Below are positions 45,378 to 53,443 of a stretch of DNA of 64,000 nt, one piece after another (the stretch's first letter is position 1; every line of letters begins with the position of its first letter). This stretch comes from a virus: positions 1 through 64,000 of IMG/VR virus record IMGVR_UViG_3300037502_002506; one strand, written 5' to 3'. The notes beneath the pieces were generated by a model. That model did not search any database and was not told the DNA's origin. It was given only the letters and a program-made list of their open reading frames with translations. A program made the position numbers and the translations under genes.

Positions 45378-46208
45378 CTAGGTTATTTGTACCTTATTAT
45401 ATCCCGCTATAAATCTTGGGGCATTCATATTTTCAAGACTAATATTATAATCACTATAATAAACATCATCAACCTGATAAGGAATTTCTAGTATATCTCC
45501 AATGGATATACCGTGAAAAGATTCAAACTTATCATTATTTTCTTTTTTTATTATTGATAACATTTTGTTGTATCCATGATTTATTGAAAATGATTTGTAT
45601 GTATTGGAATTTTCTTGTATTTCCTTATGGTATAAATTAGTCGGCAATGAATATATGCTATATCCCTTATTTACAAATAGCAAAGACGCAAAAAGATCTT
45701 GTCCAATTTCTTTTAATTTTTTTAATTTAATTAAAGTCATTGCATCAATTTGAGAGCAAAATATTAAATCTGTATCAACATAATTTGTTTCTTTTATTGA
45801 ATCAGAGTATTGCCTGTCTACAACAACATGATGCTTATTTATAGATAATTTTGGCATACCGAATCCAGAAATTATTTGTTTATCATCAATGTTGGAAGTT
45901 AAATAAATATCCCATTCATTCATTAAAGAAATATTTGGATTTATTTCTAAATAATATTTACAATTACTATAATGCAATAAGGCCATGTTTCTGTAATAGG
46001 TTATAGATTTCATATCATCCCATTTAATATGATTATATACAATATCAGCATCTACTTTATTAAACAAAAAATCTCTATTGACATTATTTTGATCATAAAC
46101 ATAATAGGTTATGCCATTTTGGTTGCTTTGTTTACTTATTATATCTTGTAAATTTTCTAATAAGTTTTTATTTTTATAACCATAAACAAAAACTTTTATA
46201 GATGTCAT
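45378..46208 (-). CDS. GT60-like glycosyltransferase (Skp1 GnT1-type relative)
   Basis: 276 residues. The stretch near 67-100 (ITYYRNMALLHYSNCKYYLE then INPNISLMNEWD) matches the GT60 pattern (ARxxAxxLYxxxxYYLQxDSHxRFxxxWD). That family transfers GlcNAc to hydroxyproline of Skp1 in Dictyostelium. Here the DxH metal motif is INPN, so metal binding or activity may be lost or changed. Its location among prolyl-hydroxylase-like genes is suggestive. Abuts the next oxygenase-like gene. Confidence 0.55.
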   Translation of the reverse strand: MTSIKVFVYGYKNKNLLENLQDIISKQSNQNGITYYVYDQNNVNRDFLFNKVDADIVYNHIKWDDMKSITYYRNMALLHYSNCKYYLEINPNISLMNEWDIYLTSNIDDKQIISGFGMPKLSINKHHVVVDRQYSDSIKETNYVDTDLIFCSQIDAMTLIKLKKLKEIGQDLFASLLFVNKGYSIYSLPTNLYHKEIQENSNTYKSFSINHGYNKMLSIIKKENNDKFESFHGISIGDILEIPYQVDDVYYSDYNISLENMNAPRFIAGYNKVQIT

Positions 46209-46209
46209 G

Positions 46210-46878
46210 TTATACCAATGGAATCCAGTGTTGTGGCAATGCCGAAGTCATCCTTAAAGAAGCAAGTGGAGCAATGTCATATGCCAAAGTAATTCTTGGC
46301 CCATCCCAATCCCAGTCTCCCATCGCATGAGGGTGTCCCATTTCAGAAAGAATAAGCCTGTTGTCTTTATTATGATTTTCAATAATTAATTCATCTTTAT
46401 TTTCTAACTTATAAAAAGTTGATGAAGGCTCTGCCTTAATACAATAATACCCATGCCAAAATGGCGCCCAAGGACCGCCATGGTCATGCCAATTTAACTT
46501 TCCAAGTTTACGATCATTAATATTAAACCATCCCTGAATATAATATTTTTGCTGTTTAAAGTTAACCCCATAGTAATCGCAAGCCTCAAGGGTGAGATCT
46601 TTTACTGCAGAATAAACATTATAAATTTCTTCTGTGTAAAATTGAAAAACATTATACTCTGACCACTTAACGGTAGAAACGCTACCAGATTCGATCCAAA
46701 ATTTATCGTTTTCTGATCCCACTGGAGATACTCCACGCAAATTTGTATTTTGGATATCTCTATATACCTGAATTAGATCATTTGTCATTTGGTTTAAATC
46801 ATTATTTAAATACTTTTCAAAAAATTTATGTGGTTTGTTATAAGTTTTTGGTATATTATAAATATTAAAGCCTTGCAT
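46210..46878 (-). CDS. 2OG/Fe(II) oxygenase-like protein (cyanophage type)
   Basis: 222 residues. LGKLNWHDHGGPWAPFWHGY supplies a His-x-His region, GHPHAMGDWDWDGPRITLAYD a distal His and Arg. This looks like the beta-helix oxygenase-like proteins common in T4-type cyanophages. AAAGGAGAAAA ribosome binding site. Substrate unknown. Confidence 0.6.
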   Translation of the reverse strand: MQGFNIYNIPKTYNKPHKFFEKYLNNDLNQMTNDLIQVYRDIQNTNLRGVSPVGSENDKFWIESGSVSTVKWSEYNVFQFYTEEIYNVYSAVKDLTLEACDYYGVNFKQQKYYIQGWFNINDRKLGKLNWHDHGGPWAPFWHGYYCIKAEPSSTFYKLENKDELIIENHNKDNRLILSEMGHPHAMGDWDWDGPRITLAYDIAPLASLRMTSALPQHWIPLV

Positions 46879-46915
46879 ATTTTCTCCTTTTATGATTACT
46901 ATCTATTATACACTA

Positions 46916-47647
46916 TTAATAGTTTTTTCTTTGCCATGTAGATTTTTTATAATGTGCTGTAATGTGTGAGCGTCTTTTTTCTTCTTTTATTTTATTTTCC
47001 CAATGCTTCTCTTCGGAATAATCTAGTTCAAGAGACCAGTCTTCTCTTTTTATTGGAATCATTTGAAATAAAGGTGTACCTTTTTCTATAACCCCTTCAA
47101 AACCTCTTTTAAGAAAAAATGAAAAGAATACAGGCAGTCCCCAAATATCGCTATCCACTATTCCAGATGGACTATAAAAGGGCAAGTCATATCTATTAAA
47201 AGGATGAGTTATTAAAAGAGAATACCCTGGAGGGGTTTCATAATACCAAAACATTTTCCATCCAAAGTGGATTGGATGGCATTCTTTTGGAATAGCAAAA
47301 TCTACTAAAGGTCTGGTATCAATTAATGGAACTTCTGTTTTCCAAAATAAAGACGGCTTTTCATCTTTATCTAATACAACTTCAACATCTTCTGGCAATG
47401 TTTGAATGTATCCAGATGTCATAGCATCCATTAATGGATTACAAAGTTTAGTAGATACATCAGAGCCATCTTGACCTCGATCATTTACTGGATGTAAAAA
47501 ACTTTTACTATGACTTGATCCATGACGATAACCTGCTAAATCTTTATACCAGTCTGGCAAAACTGAAAGCGCTTTTACTGGAGGAGTATTATATAAACTA
47601 TTATTTGCATTGACTCCAGTTGGAGAAAATATTACTTTATTTACCAT
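46916..47647 (-). CDS. DUF6065-like protein
   Basis: 243 residues. IPKECHPIHFGWKMFWYYET, PPGYSLLITHPFNR, GIVDSDIWGLPVFFSFFLKR and VIEKGTPLFQMIPIKRE follow the DUF6065 pattern, a predicted beta-barrel family of unknown function also seen in marine phages beside oxygenases. Overlaps the 47637 gene by 11 bases. Confidence 0.55.
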   Translation of the reverse strand: MVNKVIFSPTGVNANNSLYNTPPVKALSVLPDWYKDLAGYRHGSSHSKSFLHPVNDRGQDGSDVSTKLCNPLMDAMTSGYIQTLPEDVEVVLDKDEKPSLFWKTEVPLIDTRPLVDFAIPKECHPIHFGWKMFWYYETPPGYSLLITHPFNRYDLPFYSPSGIVDSDIWGLPVFFSFFLKRGFEGVIEKGTPLFQMIPIKREDWSLELDYSEEKHWENKIKEEKRRSHITAHYKKSTWQRKNY

Positions 47648-48302
47648 ATTCTCTTTCTACTTTATCAATAATTTCTTTATTTTCAATAATTATATCACAT
47701 ATGGGTGTGTTAATTGGAATTACTCCGTAAATATAATCATTATATTTTTCTATATGGTCTCCTTCAGACTTAATTAAAAAATGAAACCAATCGCAATTCC
47801 AATCTTCATTCTGATTTAGTTTATAAAAATTTACCTTTGTATTTAAAATTTTAAATGGAGAATCTTCTATTTCTTTTATACTTAATGTTAAATTTTCATC
47901 AAAAATCCATGGTATGTAAAATTTATAACAAGCATTAAAATAACCTTGTAAATTACCAACAGATATTTCGGAAGGATAAAACTGTCTTTGCCATGTTTTG
48001 TCTAAAGCATATAATCCATCTCGCATTGGCTGAAACCATATTTCTGCATGTGTAAAATATCTTAAGTGTATTGTCTCGTTGTTTTTTATAATTTTTGGCC
48101 TTGGCCAAAACTCTTTGGCATAACCATTTATTGGTTTTAAAATATTATCATAGTAAAAACTATGAACAATGGGTTGTGATGATGCCCAAACCCCAGGCAT
48201 AGTTATGTTTGCCTTTACTATTTCTGTAAAACTTTTATTTTCTGAATTAATCCAAAATTCGGATCCGATTCTGTTTTTGTTTACTAATCTCTTTATATCC
48301 AT
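47637..48302 (-). CDS. hypothetical protein, possible relative of DUF6065
   Basis: 221 residues, aromatic-rich. Weak internal resemblance to its downstream neighbour (YGVIPINTPICDIIIENKE versus IEKGTPLFQMIPI; a PW-x-F/W core). Overlap with the DUF6065-like gene suggests the two proteins work together. No motif. Confidence 0.45.
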   Translation of the reverse strand: MDIKRLVNKNRIGSEFWINSENKSFTEIVKANITMPGVWASSQPIVHSFYYDNILKPINGYAKEFWPRPKIIKNNETIHLRYFTHAEIWFQPMRDGLYALDKTWQRQFYPSEISVGNLQGYFNACYKFYIPWIFDENLTLSIKEIEDSPFKILNTKVNFYKLNQNEDWNCDWFHFLIKSEGDHIEKYNDYIYGVIPINTPICDIIIENKEIIDKVEREYGK

Positions 48303-48311
48303 GACGTCACA

Positions 48312-48515
48312 TTAAATAAATATTCTAACTACATGTTCGCATGGGTCTCCCCCTGCTTCCCATTCCTCTAACTCTTCTTCACCCATATACTGATATCCCC
48401 CATCGTGGGTGTGACAGTATGGATCGCTAATCCAGCCTCTTTCAATACCGTTTTGCAACCAAATACCAAATTCTTGTTCCTCTGGAGACAAATCTTCCAT
48501 ACCCATATGATTCAT
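48312..48515 (-). CDS. conserved small acidic protein, leaderless
   Basis: 67 residues. GWISDPYCHTHDGGYQYMGE ... EEWEAGGDPCEHVVRIF is a pattern I recognise from actinophages. Two Cys and several His may bind metal. TACAAT lies six bases before the ATG. Confidence 0.65.
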   Translation of the reverse strand: MNHMGMEDLSPEEQEFGIWLQNGIERGWISDPYCHTHDGGYQYMGEEELEEWEAGGDPCEHVVRIFI

Positions 48516-48530
48516 ATATTTATTGTACTC

Positions 48531-49064
48531 CTAAATGCTTAGGATGTCAATAGGACCTTTGCAAGACGTGGAATGGGTAATAGCAGCATTTACTGCAAGT
48601 ACCGCCCTTTTCCTTGCATCCTTTTGTTTTTGTGTTGAATACAATGAGCCTAATGCTAAATCTCCACCAGAACCCATTGCTAAATAATCTTGTTCGTATT
48701 GTGTTAACGACATATCGGCTGCATTATGCTCATATATTTTTCCACGCACACAGATAATCATTCCAAAATCTGATGACGTAGATGTATCTACCCACCAACC
48801 TTCATAAAAATTACGCAAGGCTTTCAAAAACTTACTATACATAAACTTATCAATACTTCCACGACCCTCAAATTGTGGAGGCACAAATAAATGCCTTATC
48901 CTATCTCCGTCCATTGATCCAGCGTATCCAAATAGGTAGCCTTCTTTTTTCCATATCTTAGGACTTGAAGATATATTTACTGTATTGTCATCTGAGATAG
49001 CACGATCACCAGCCATCCATATTTTATTATTTACTTTGTCACGAACGACTGCGATACAAGTCAT
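48531..49064 (-). CDS. Ntn-hydrolase (HslV/proteasome-like) protein
   Basis: 177 residues. MTCIAVVRDKVNNKIWMAGD resembles the start of HslV and proteasome beta subunits, with Thr2 as potential nucleophile after Met removal and Asp near 19 (AGDRAIS). YLFGYAGSMDGDRIRHLF continues the pattern. No ATPase partner (HslU) is seen. It may be a protease or a related amidohydrolase. Next to lysis genes. Confidence 0.65.
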   Translation of the reverse strand: MTCIAVVRDKVNNKIWMAGDRAISDDNTVNISSSPKIWKKEGYLFGYAGSMDGDRIRHLFVPPQFEGRGSIDKFMYSKFLKALRNFYEGWWVDTSTSSDFGMIICVRGKIYEHNAADMSLTQYEQDYLAMGSGGDLALGSLYSTQKQKDARKRAVLAVNAAITHSTSCKGPIDILSI

Positions 49065-49119
49065 TACATACCCTTCTGTGTTTAGTATTTAGTATAGCAT
49101 TGAACTAAAAATGTGTCAA

Positions 49120-49713
49120 CTACTTAATAGTTTGTCCACATTCTGGACATGTTTTAGGCTTCTTAGCAGTCTTATTAGGCTTTGAAGATTCATCAGATTT
49201 CTTTACTGCTGCCCCGCCAAACTTGGGACGACCAAAACCTACGATAGATATCATTATATTCTTTTTATTTTTTTTATAGGCACGGAGTTGCTTACAAACC
49301 TCTCCACCATTTCTCTGACTGCCCTTTTTATTGCTTGAAGTATTGCCCTCAATGCACCAAACAGTACCATCGCCATTATCTTCAATAACAATACCTACGT
49401 GAGAAATTCTATCGACACCGTCTGATGGGAAATCAAAATAGGCGATATCTCCTGGTTCTGGATCTGCTAAGTCTCCATCAATCCATGAGCCTGCTTTCTT
49501 AAATGCAGCAGCACCACTTGGAGTATAAACGGTATTGGGAACCTTTACGCCTGCCTCATTTGCACACCACATAACAAATGAACCACACCATGGTTGAAAA
49601 TTGGCCTTAGCAAATTTACCATATTTAGTTTCATTATCTTTCGGACCTTCAATAGTTCCAACTTCACCCTTGGCTACTTCAATTAATTTTTCTGCTGTTC
49701 CCATTTCTGCCAT
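49120..49713 (-). CDS. CHAP-domain endolysin
   Basis: 197 residues. NFQPWCGSFVMWCANEAG holds Cys43, RISHVGIVIEDNGDG His105, CIEGNTSS Glu122/Asn124: a CHAP-type peptidoglycan amidase/endopeptidase. The C-terminus has a linker and a short CPECG motif, possibly half of a zinc ribbon or wall-binding tail. No signal peptide, so release needs a holin; candidates follow immediately. Overall similar to actinophage lysins. Confidence 0.8.
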   Translation of the reverse strand: MAEMGTAEKLIEVAKGEVGTIEGPKDNETKYGKFAKANFQPWCGSFVMWCANEAGVKVPNTVYTPSGAAAFKKAGSWIDGDLADPEPGDIAYFDFPSDGVDRISHVGIVIEDNGDGTVWCIEGNTSSNKKGSQRNGGEVCKQLRAYKKNKKNIMISIVGFGRPKFGGAAVKKSDESSKPNKTAKKPKTCPECGQTIK

Positions 49714-49715
49714 GA

Positions 49716-50129
49716 TTAATCCTTATCCCAATCAGTATCTACTGGCTGCTCTTCTGGCATAGCACCATCTGGTTTTTTAGCAAGTCTTGCTCTAACTTCA
49801 TCAAGTTCTGCATCAAGTTTATCTTCTGCCATTCTAATTTCTGAGTCTACTTTTTTATTATCCACTTGTGCTTGCATAATATCTTTTGCTCCACTTTGCC
49901 CAATCAATAAACCAGCAAGTGTTCCTGTGATAAATGTCGCTACTGATCCCAACACATTGAAGAACATCTTGTCGTTTTCTGACTGTGCTCCAATTGGTTG
50001 GGTTACAAATATAAGAGCGTACAAAATTCCTAACGATGTCGCTAATAAAATTGTTCCAAGCGTTATGCCAAGAATAAACTTAAGTCGTGCGTCAAGATCC
50101 TGCGGTGTTAATCTTTCTTTTTTACTCAT
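49716..50129 (-). CDS. putative holin
   Basis: 137 residues. Two helices (ILGITLGTILLATSLGILYA and VLGSVATFITGTLAGLLIGQ) and a charged coiled-coil tail. Directly upstream of the endolysin gene (two-base gap) and overlapping the lipoprotein gene, the classic lysis-cassette order. Confidence 0.65.
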   Translation of the reverse strand: MSKKERLTPQDLDARLKFILGITLGTILLATSLGILYALIFVTQPIGAQSENDKMFFNVLGSVATFITGTLAGLLIGQSGAKDIMQAQVDNKKVDSEIRMAEDKLDAELDEVRARLAKKPDGAMPEEQPVDTDWDKD

Positions 50130-50307
50130 CCTGTTTTCCTATCAAGTCTTTTGTACAAGTTCCTGTAGCCTCACATATAGGTGGGTTACACTCCGCCTTT
50201 TCCCAGTTTGCTGGATCCTGGCAAGGATAGCGATAGTGACCGTCATACCCGCAGCCACCAAGGCCTAATACAAGTATACACGATAATAAAATATGAGGAA
50301 TCTTCAT
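50122..50307 (-). CDS. small lipoprotein, leaderless
   Basis: 61 residues with a lipobox LGLGGC (Cys19) after a hydrophobic signal. The mature part has five further Cys (CQDP, CNPPICEATGTC), likely disulphides. ATG lies six bases after TATAAT. Could be a superinfection-exclusion or lysis lipoprotein; unproven. Confidence 0.65.
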   Translation of the reverse strand: MKIPHILLSCILVLGLGGCGYDGHYRYPCQDPANWEKAECNPPICEATGTCTKDLIGKQDE

Positions 50308-50324
50308 ATCTGTATTATACCAAG

Positions 50325-50534
50325 TTATTCTTTCTCTTCACGAAGCGGGATGGTGATAAGCCATAGGGCTATTGATATTAATGTGGCTACCCCCACTACC
50401 TGCTGGGCGGTACCTGTAAGGGTAAGCCAGGCGATAAAGAAGCCAAGGATGGTAAATACTTGGGCTATGCTCTCAATAATAGCAGCCTTAAACCACTTAA
50501 AGAGTCCTTTGACTACCTTCTTAATCATGTTCAT
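50325..50534 (-). CDS. small membrane protein, holin candidate 2
   Basis: 69 residues. Two helices (AQVFTILGFFIAWLTLTGTA and VVGVATLISIALWLITI) after a basic amphipathic start. GGAGG precedes the ATG. Holin-like topology and location. Confidence 0.6.
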   Translation of the reverse strand: MNMIKKVVKGLFKWFKAAIIESIAQVFTILGFFIAWLTLTGTAQQVVGVATLISIALWLITIPLREEKE

Positions 50535-50535
50535 A

Positions 50536-52161
50536 TTATAACCTCCTTAGTGACATAACTGAACTAACAATATTTCCTACCAAAATAACAGGTATAACTA
50601 CCTCTTGAACCTTTTCTCTTTGATCATCTGTCATATCTTTACCCCACTCTGATGGGTTTAAAACCTTAGATAAATCTATATCAGTCAATGCTGCTATTGG
50701 ATTTTCTAAAAACTTGTCTGCTTGTATTTCTGTTACAGCATCTGCTAATGTATAAGGCATAGGAGCGTCTGCATTTTCTTGTGCCCTTTCAGCAAACTCA
50801 ACAACGGCTGCTGCTACAGCAGGATTTTCTTTTGCTACTTCTGCAATAAGGGCAACTTCTTCTGCCTTAATGCCAAGATCTTCTGCCAACTCTTTCTTTG
50901 CCTCTGGATTTAATTCAGTCAAAAAGTTTGATACTGCTGACATTAATTTAGCATCATTAACGCTAATTAGTTTGTTTAACTTTTTAAGTTCTTCGTCAGA
51001 AATAGGGCTACCATCTGTGTTATCCTTATCTGGTGTTACTACAGGATCTTCATCAACAGGTTGCTCAGGTTCAGGCTCTGGGGTTGGATTTGTATCCGTT
51101 GGCTGAGGTGAAGGCTCTTCTAAAGGCTCTGGAGTTGGATCCGTCTCTTCGTTCTCCTTATCTGTGGTATCAGGGCTTGGAGTTGGATTGGGATCTTCTG
51201 GTTCAGTTTGCTCATCATCTGGCCAACGAGGATCCTCTGGAGTAACTATCTCTGGATCAACCTCAACATCAGGTTCAGGCAAATCTGGTTCTTCTGTAGA
51301 GTCAGGTGTTGGTGTAGGATCTGGCTCTGGGGTAACTTCTTCTACTGGCTCGTCACCATTAATAGAAGCAATAAGATTATTTAAGTCTGATATTTCATTA
51401 GCGAGTTGCGCTGCCTCTGCTACCTGCTCCTGCTGTTCTTCAGGCGTTATAGGGGCTTCTGTGGGCGTTGGAGAAGGTTCTGGAGATGGTTGTTGGGTAG
51501 GAGTAGGAGAAGGTTCTGGGATAGGCTCTGCAGCAAGTGTAGGGGCTGGATCAGAGGCTGATACCTGCGTAGCACCCCATTGCTCAAGAGACACGATAGA
51601 GCCATCATGCAATCGAACGCCTGTTCTAAGATTTTGATATTCTGGACCTTGATAACTATAGGACACTGCTATACCACCAGTATTAGTAATAGCCACTAAT
51701 ATATTTACTGTGCTTGGTTGTGCCCCATAGTTACCGAATGGAACCATGTTTAGGTTAATTTGAAATCCACCCTCTGAATAATATATATCCAAACCAGATG
51801 TACCGCTTGCTCCTGGAAACCAGTCCATTGAGTATAAGGAGATAGATGGCGTATTAGGATATGCCCAGTATGTGGGATCAGGTTGTCCAAATGTAATTAC
51901 TGAATTAGTTGTAGCGTAAATGTTTTCATACTGTACCCCGTCAAAAGTCACGGTAGTTGCAATTGGTATTTGATAAGATATGTCGTCACCTGAACAAGTA
52001 TCCATATGATTTACTGTAGGTTGTTCATCACCATTATATGCTGCTGCGATGGTTTGCGATTGAATATAGTTTACACAAGTAGCGTTAGCGTTTTCTGGAA
52101 GCCATAGGTTGAACCCAAAAGCCAATAAAGATGCTGTCAGTATTCGGGTTAATTTTTTAAT
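50536..52161 (-). CDS. secreted Pro/Glu-rich surface protein
   Basis: 541 residues. I place the start at ATT 52161 because GAAAGGA lies just upstream and the signal peptide (IKKLTRILTASLLAFGFNLW, ending ANA) begins there. The longer frame runs over the preceding terminator. Residues 30-215 form a beta domain (YENIYATTNSVITFGQPDPT). Residues about 215-400 are PTP/PEP/DPE repeats. The C-terminus is helical with a final hydrophobic segment (VVIPVILVGNIVSSVMSL). Possibly a cell-surface anchor or adhesin. Confidence 0.7.
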   Translation of the reverse strand: MKKLTRILTASLLAFGFNLWLPENANATCVNYIQSQTIAAAYNGDEQPTVNHMDTCSGDDISYQIPIATTVTFDGVQYENIYATTNSVITFGQPDPTYWAYPNTPSISLYSMDWFPGASGTSGLDIYYSEGGFQINLNMVPFGNYGAQPSTVNILVAITNTGGIAVSYSYQGPEYQNLRTGVRLHDGSIVSLEQWGATQVSASDPAPTLAAEPIPEPSPTPTQQPSPEPSPTPTEAPITPEEQQEQVAEAAQLANEISDLNNLIASINGDEPVEEVTPEPDPTPTPDSTEEPDLPEPDVEVDPEIVTPEDPRWPDDEQTEPEDPNPTPSPDTTDKENEETDPTPEPLEEPSPQPTDTNPTPEPEPEQPVDEDPVVTPDKDNTDGSPISDEELKKLNKLISVNDAKLMSAVSNFLTELNPEAKKELAEDLGIKAEEVALIAEVAKENPAVAAAVVEFAERAQENADAPMPYTLADAVTEIQADKFLENPIAALTDIDLSKVLNPSEWGKDMTDDQREKVQEVVIPVILVGNIVSSVMSLRRL

Positions 52162-52226
52162 AGTCCTTTCTTCCTCCAGATTAAATACAGGACTATTATA
52201 ACATTTTATTTGAAATAAAAGAAAAA

Positions 52227-52248
52227 GGGAGCCAGTTTCCTGACTCCC
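52227..52248 (-). terminator. terminator after the Ala-rich protein gene
   Basis: On the minus strand GGGAGTCAG-GAAA-CTGGCTCCC followed by TTTTTC, a textbook intrinsic terminator 20 bases after the 52268 stop. Confidence 0.85.
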
Positions 52249-52267
52249 CAATCTATTAATTTGTTAA

Positions 52268-53416
52268 TTACTTAACAAGTGTAACTTTTGCAGAAGGGTT
52301 CTTCTTGTTCCACTTCTTAGCAAGATCATTGAATGCCTTCTTCATTGCAGCGATTGCAGCAGCATTATCTGCCTTAACCTTTGCAAGTTCAGCAGCATGT
52401 GCAGCAGTTGCATCAGCAAGAGCCTTATCTGCAGTAACCTTAGCGGTTACGGCATCAGCCTTCAACTTAGCAATTTCAGCAGCAGCAGTAATAGCAGCAG
52501 CATCGGCAGCAGCCTTTGCAGCAACTGCATCAGAGGCAGCCTTTGCTACAGCAGCAGCAAGAGCAGCATCTGCAGTTACCTTATCAGCAGCACGAGCAGC
52601 CTTTTCTGCAGCGAGTGCAGCATTAGCAGTAGCAAGTGCTCCAGCAAGATCAGATACTGTTACGATTGCAGTCTGAGAAGTTGTTGCCAACTTAATTGTT
52701 GGAACAGATGTTGGTGCAGTAATAGATGCTCCAACGGCAACGGTTCCAGCAGTTGCAGGAAGTGAGATCTCTGATGTGTAACGACCTGTTACAAGAGCAT
52801 CAGCAGTTACTGTTCCAGCAGTTGCGCCACCGAGAGTAGTAACAGTTACTGTATCAGCAACAGCGTTGCCGAAAATATCTGCTACATCAAGAGTTGCAGT
52901 TACCTTGCCAGAAATATTTCCTGAAGCAGGGATTGACATCTTAAGATCGTATGCAGGACCTGCAACACCCTTAAGATAGATTGTTGTTGCTGCACCAGTT
53001 ACAGAAACTGTAACAGCAGAAGCAGCAGTACTTGTTGTGTATGCATAAACAGTCGCTGTTGTTGAAGCAGGTGTGACTGTGATTGATGAGGATCCAGCAG
53101 ATGCATTAACTGTTGAACCAATTGCAGATACGAGGCGTGTGTTCGCACCAACTGCAGTAAATGTTACTGGTGTTCCAGCAACGACAGTAGCAGTGATTAG
53201 AAGTGCTTCGTTGTTAGTAGCAGTTGAGGTATCTGCAACGCTTACTACGTTGTCAGATGGAACCTTAACTAGAAATGGTGAGGCTGCAGTACCTGCGCCA
53301 GAAACTTCAGTGGTTACGTCTACTGAAACGGTATTGGCACTTGCAGGTGTCACTACGAGTGTGCCCAGTGTCATGGCTGCAACCACGGCAAGAGCGATCT
53401 TCTTAAATGAATTCAT
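52268..53416 (-). CDS. secreted Ala-rich surface/coiled-coil protein
   Basis: 382 residues from ATG 53416 (AAAGGAGAAAAA). Signal peptide (FKKIALAVVAAMTLGTLVVT-PASA). Residues 30-260 are Thr/Val/Ala-rich Ig-like repeats. Residues 262-355 form a long Ala/Lys/Asp coiled coil. The end MKKAFNDLAKKWNKKNPSAK is basic. I associate this plan with freshwater actinobacterial surface proteins. Higher GC than its neighbours, which suggests transfer from the host. Lies between terL and the lysis genes. Confidence 0.7.
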   Translation of the reverse strand: MNSFKKIALAVVAAMTLGTLVVTPASANTVSVDVTTEVSGAGTAASPFLVKVPSDNVVSVADTSTATNNEALLITATVVAGTPVTFTAVGANTRLVSAIGSTVNASAGSSSITVTPASTTATVYAYTTSTAASAVTVSVTGAATTIYLKGVAGPAYDLKMSIPASGNISGKVTATLDVADIFGNAVADTVTVTTLGGATAGTVTADALVTGRYTSEISLPATAGTVAVGASITAPTSVPTIKLATTSQTAIVTVSDLAGALATANAALAAEKAARAADKVTADAALAAAVAKAASDAVAAKAAADAAAITAAAEIAKLKADAVTAKVTADKALADATAAHAAELAKVKADNAAAIAAMKKAFNDLAKKWNKKNPSAKVTLVK

Positions 53417-53443
53417 TTTTCTCCTTTTATTATTCATTTTGGT

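Noticed and set aside
51164-51637. 157-codon plus-strand Ser/Gly-rich frame
   Set aside because: Antisense of the Pro/Glu repeats in the 50536-52161 protein; composition explained by the repeat.
52305-52765. Two long plus-strand frames of Ala or Ser/Cys
   Set aside because: Antisense of the Ala-rich coiled coil of 52268-53416.
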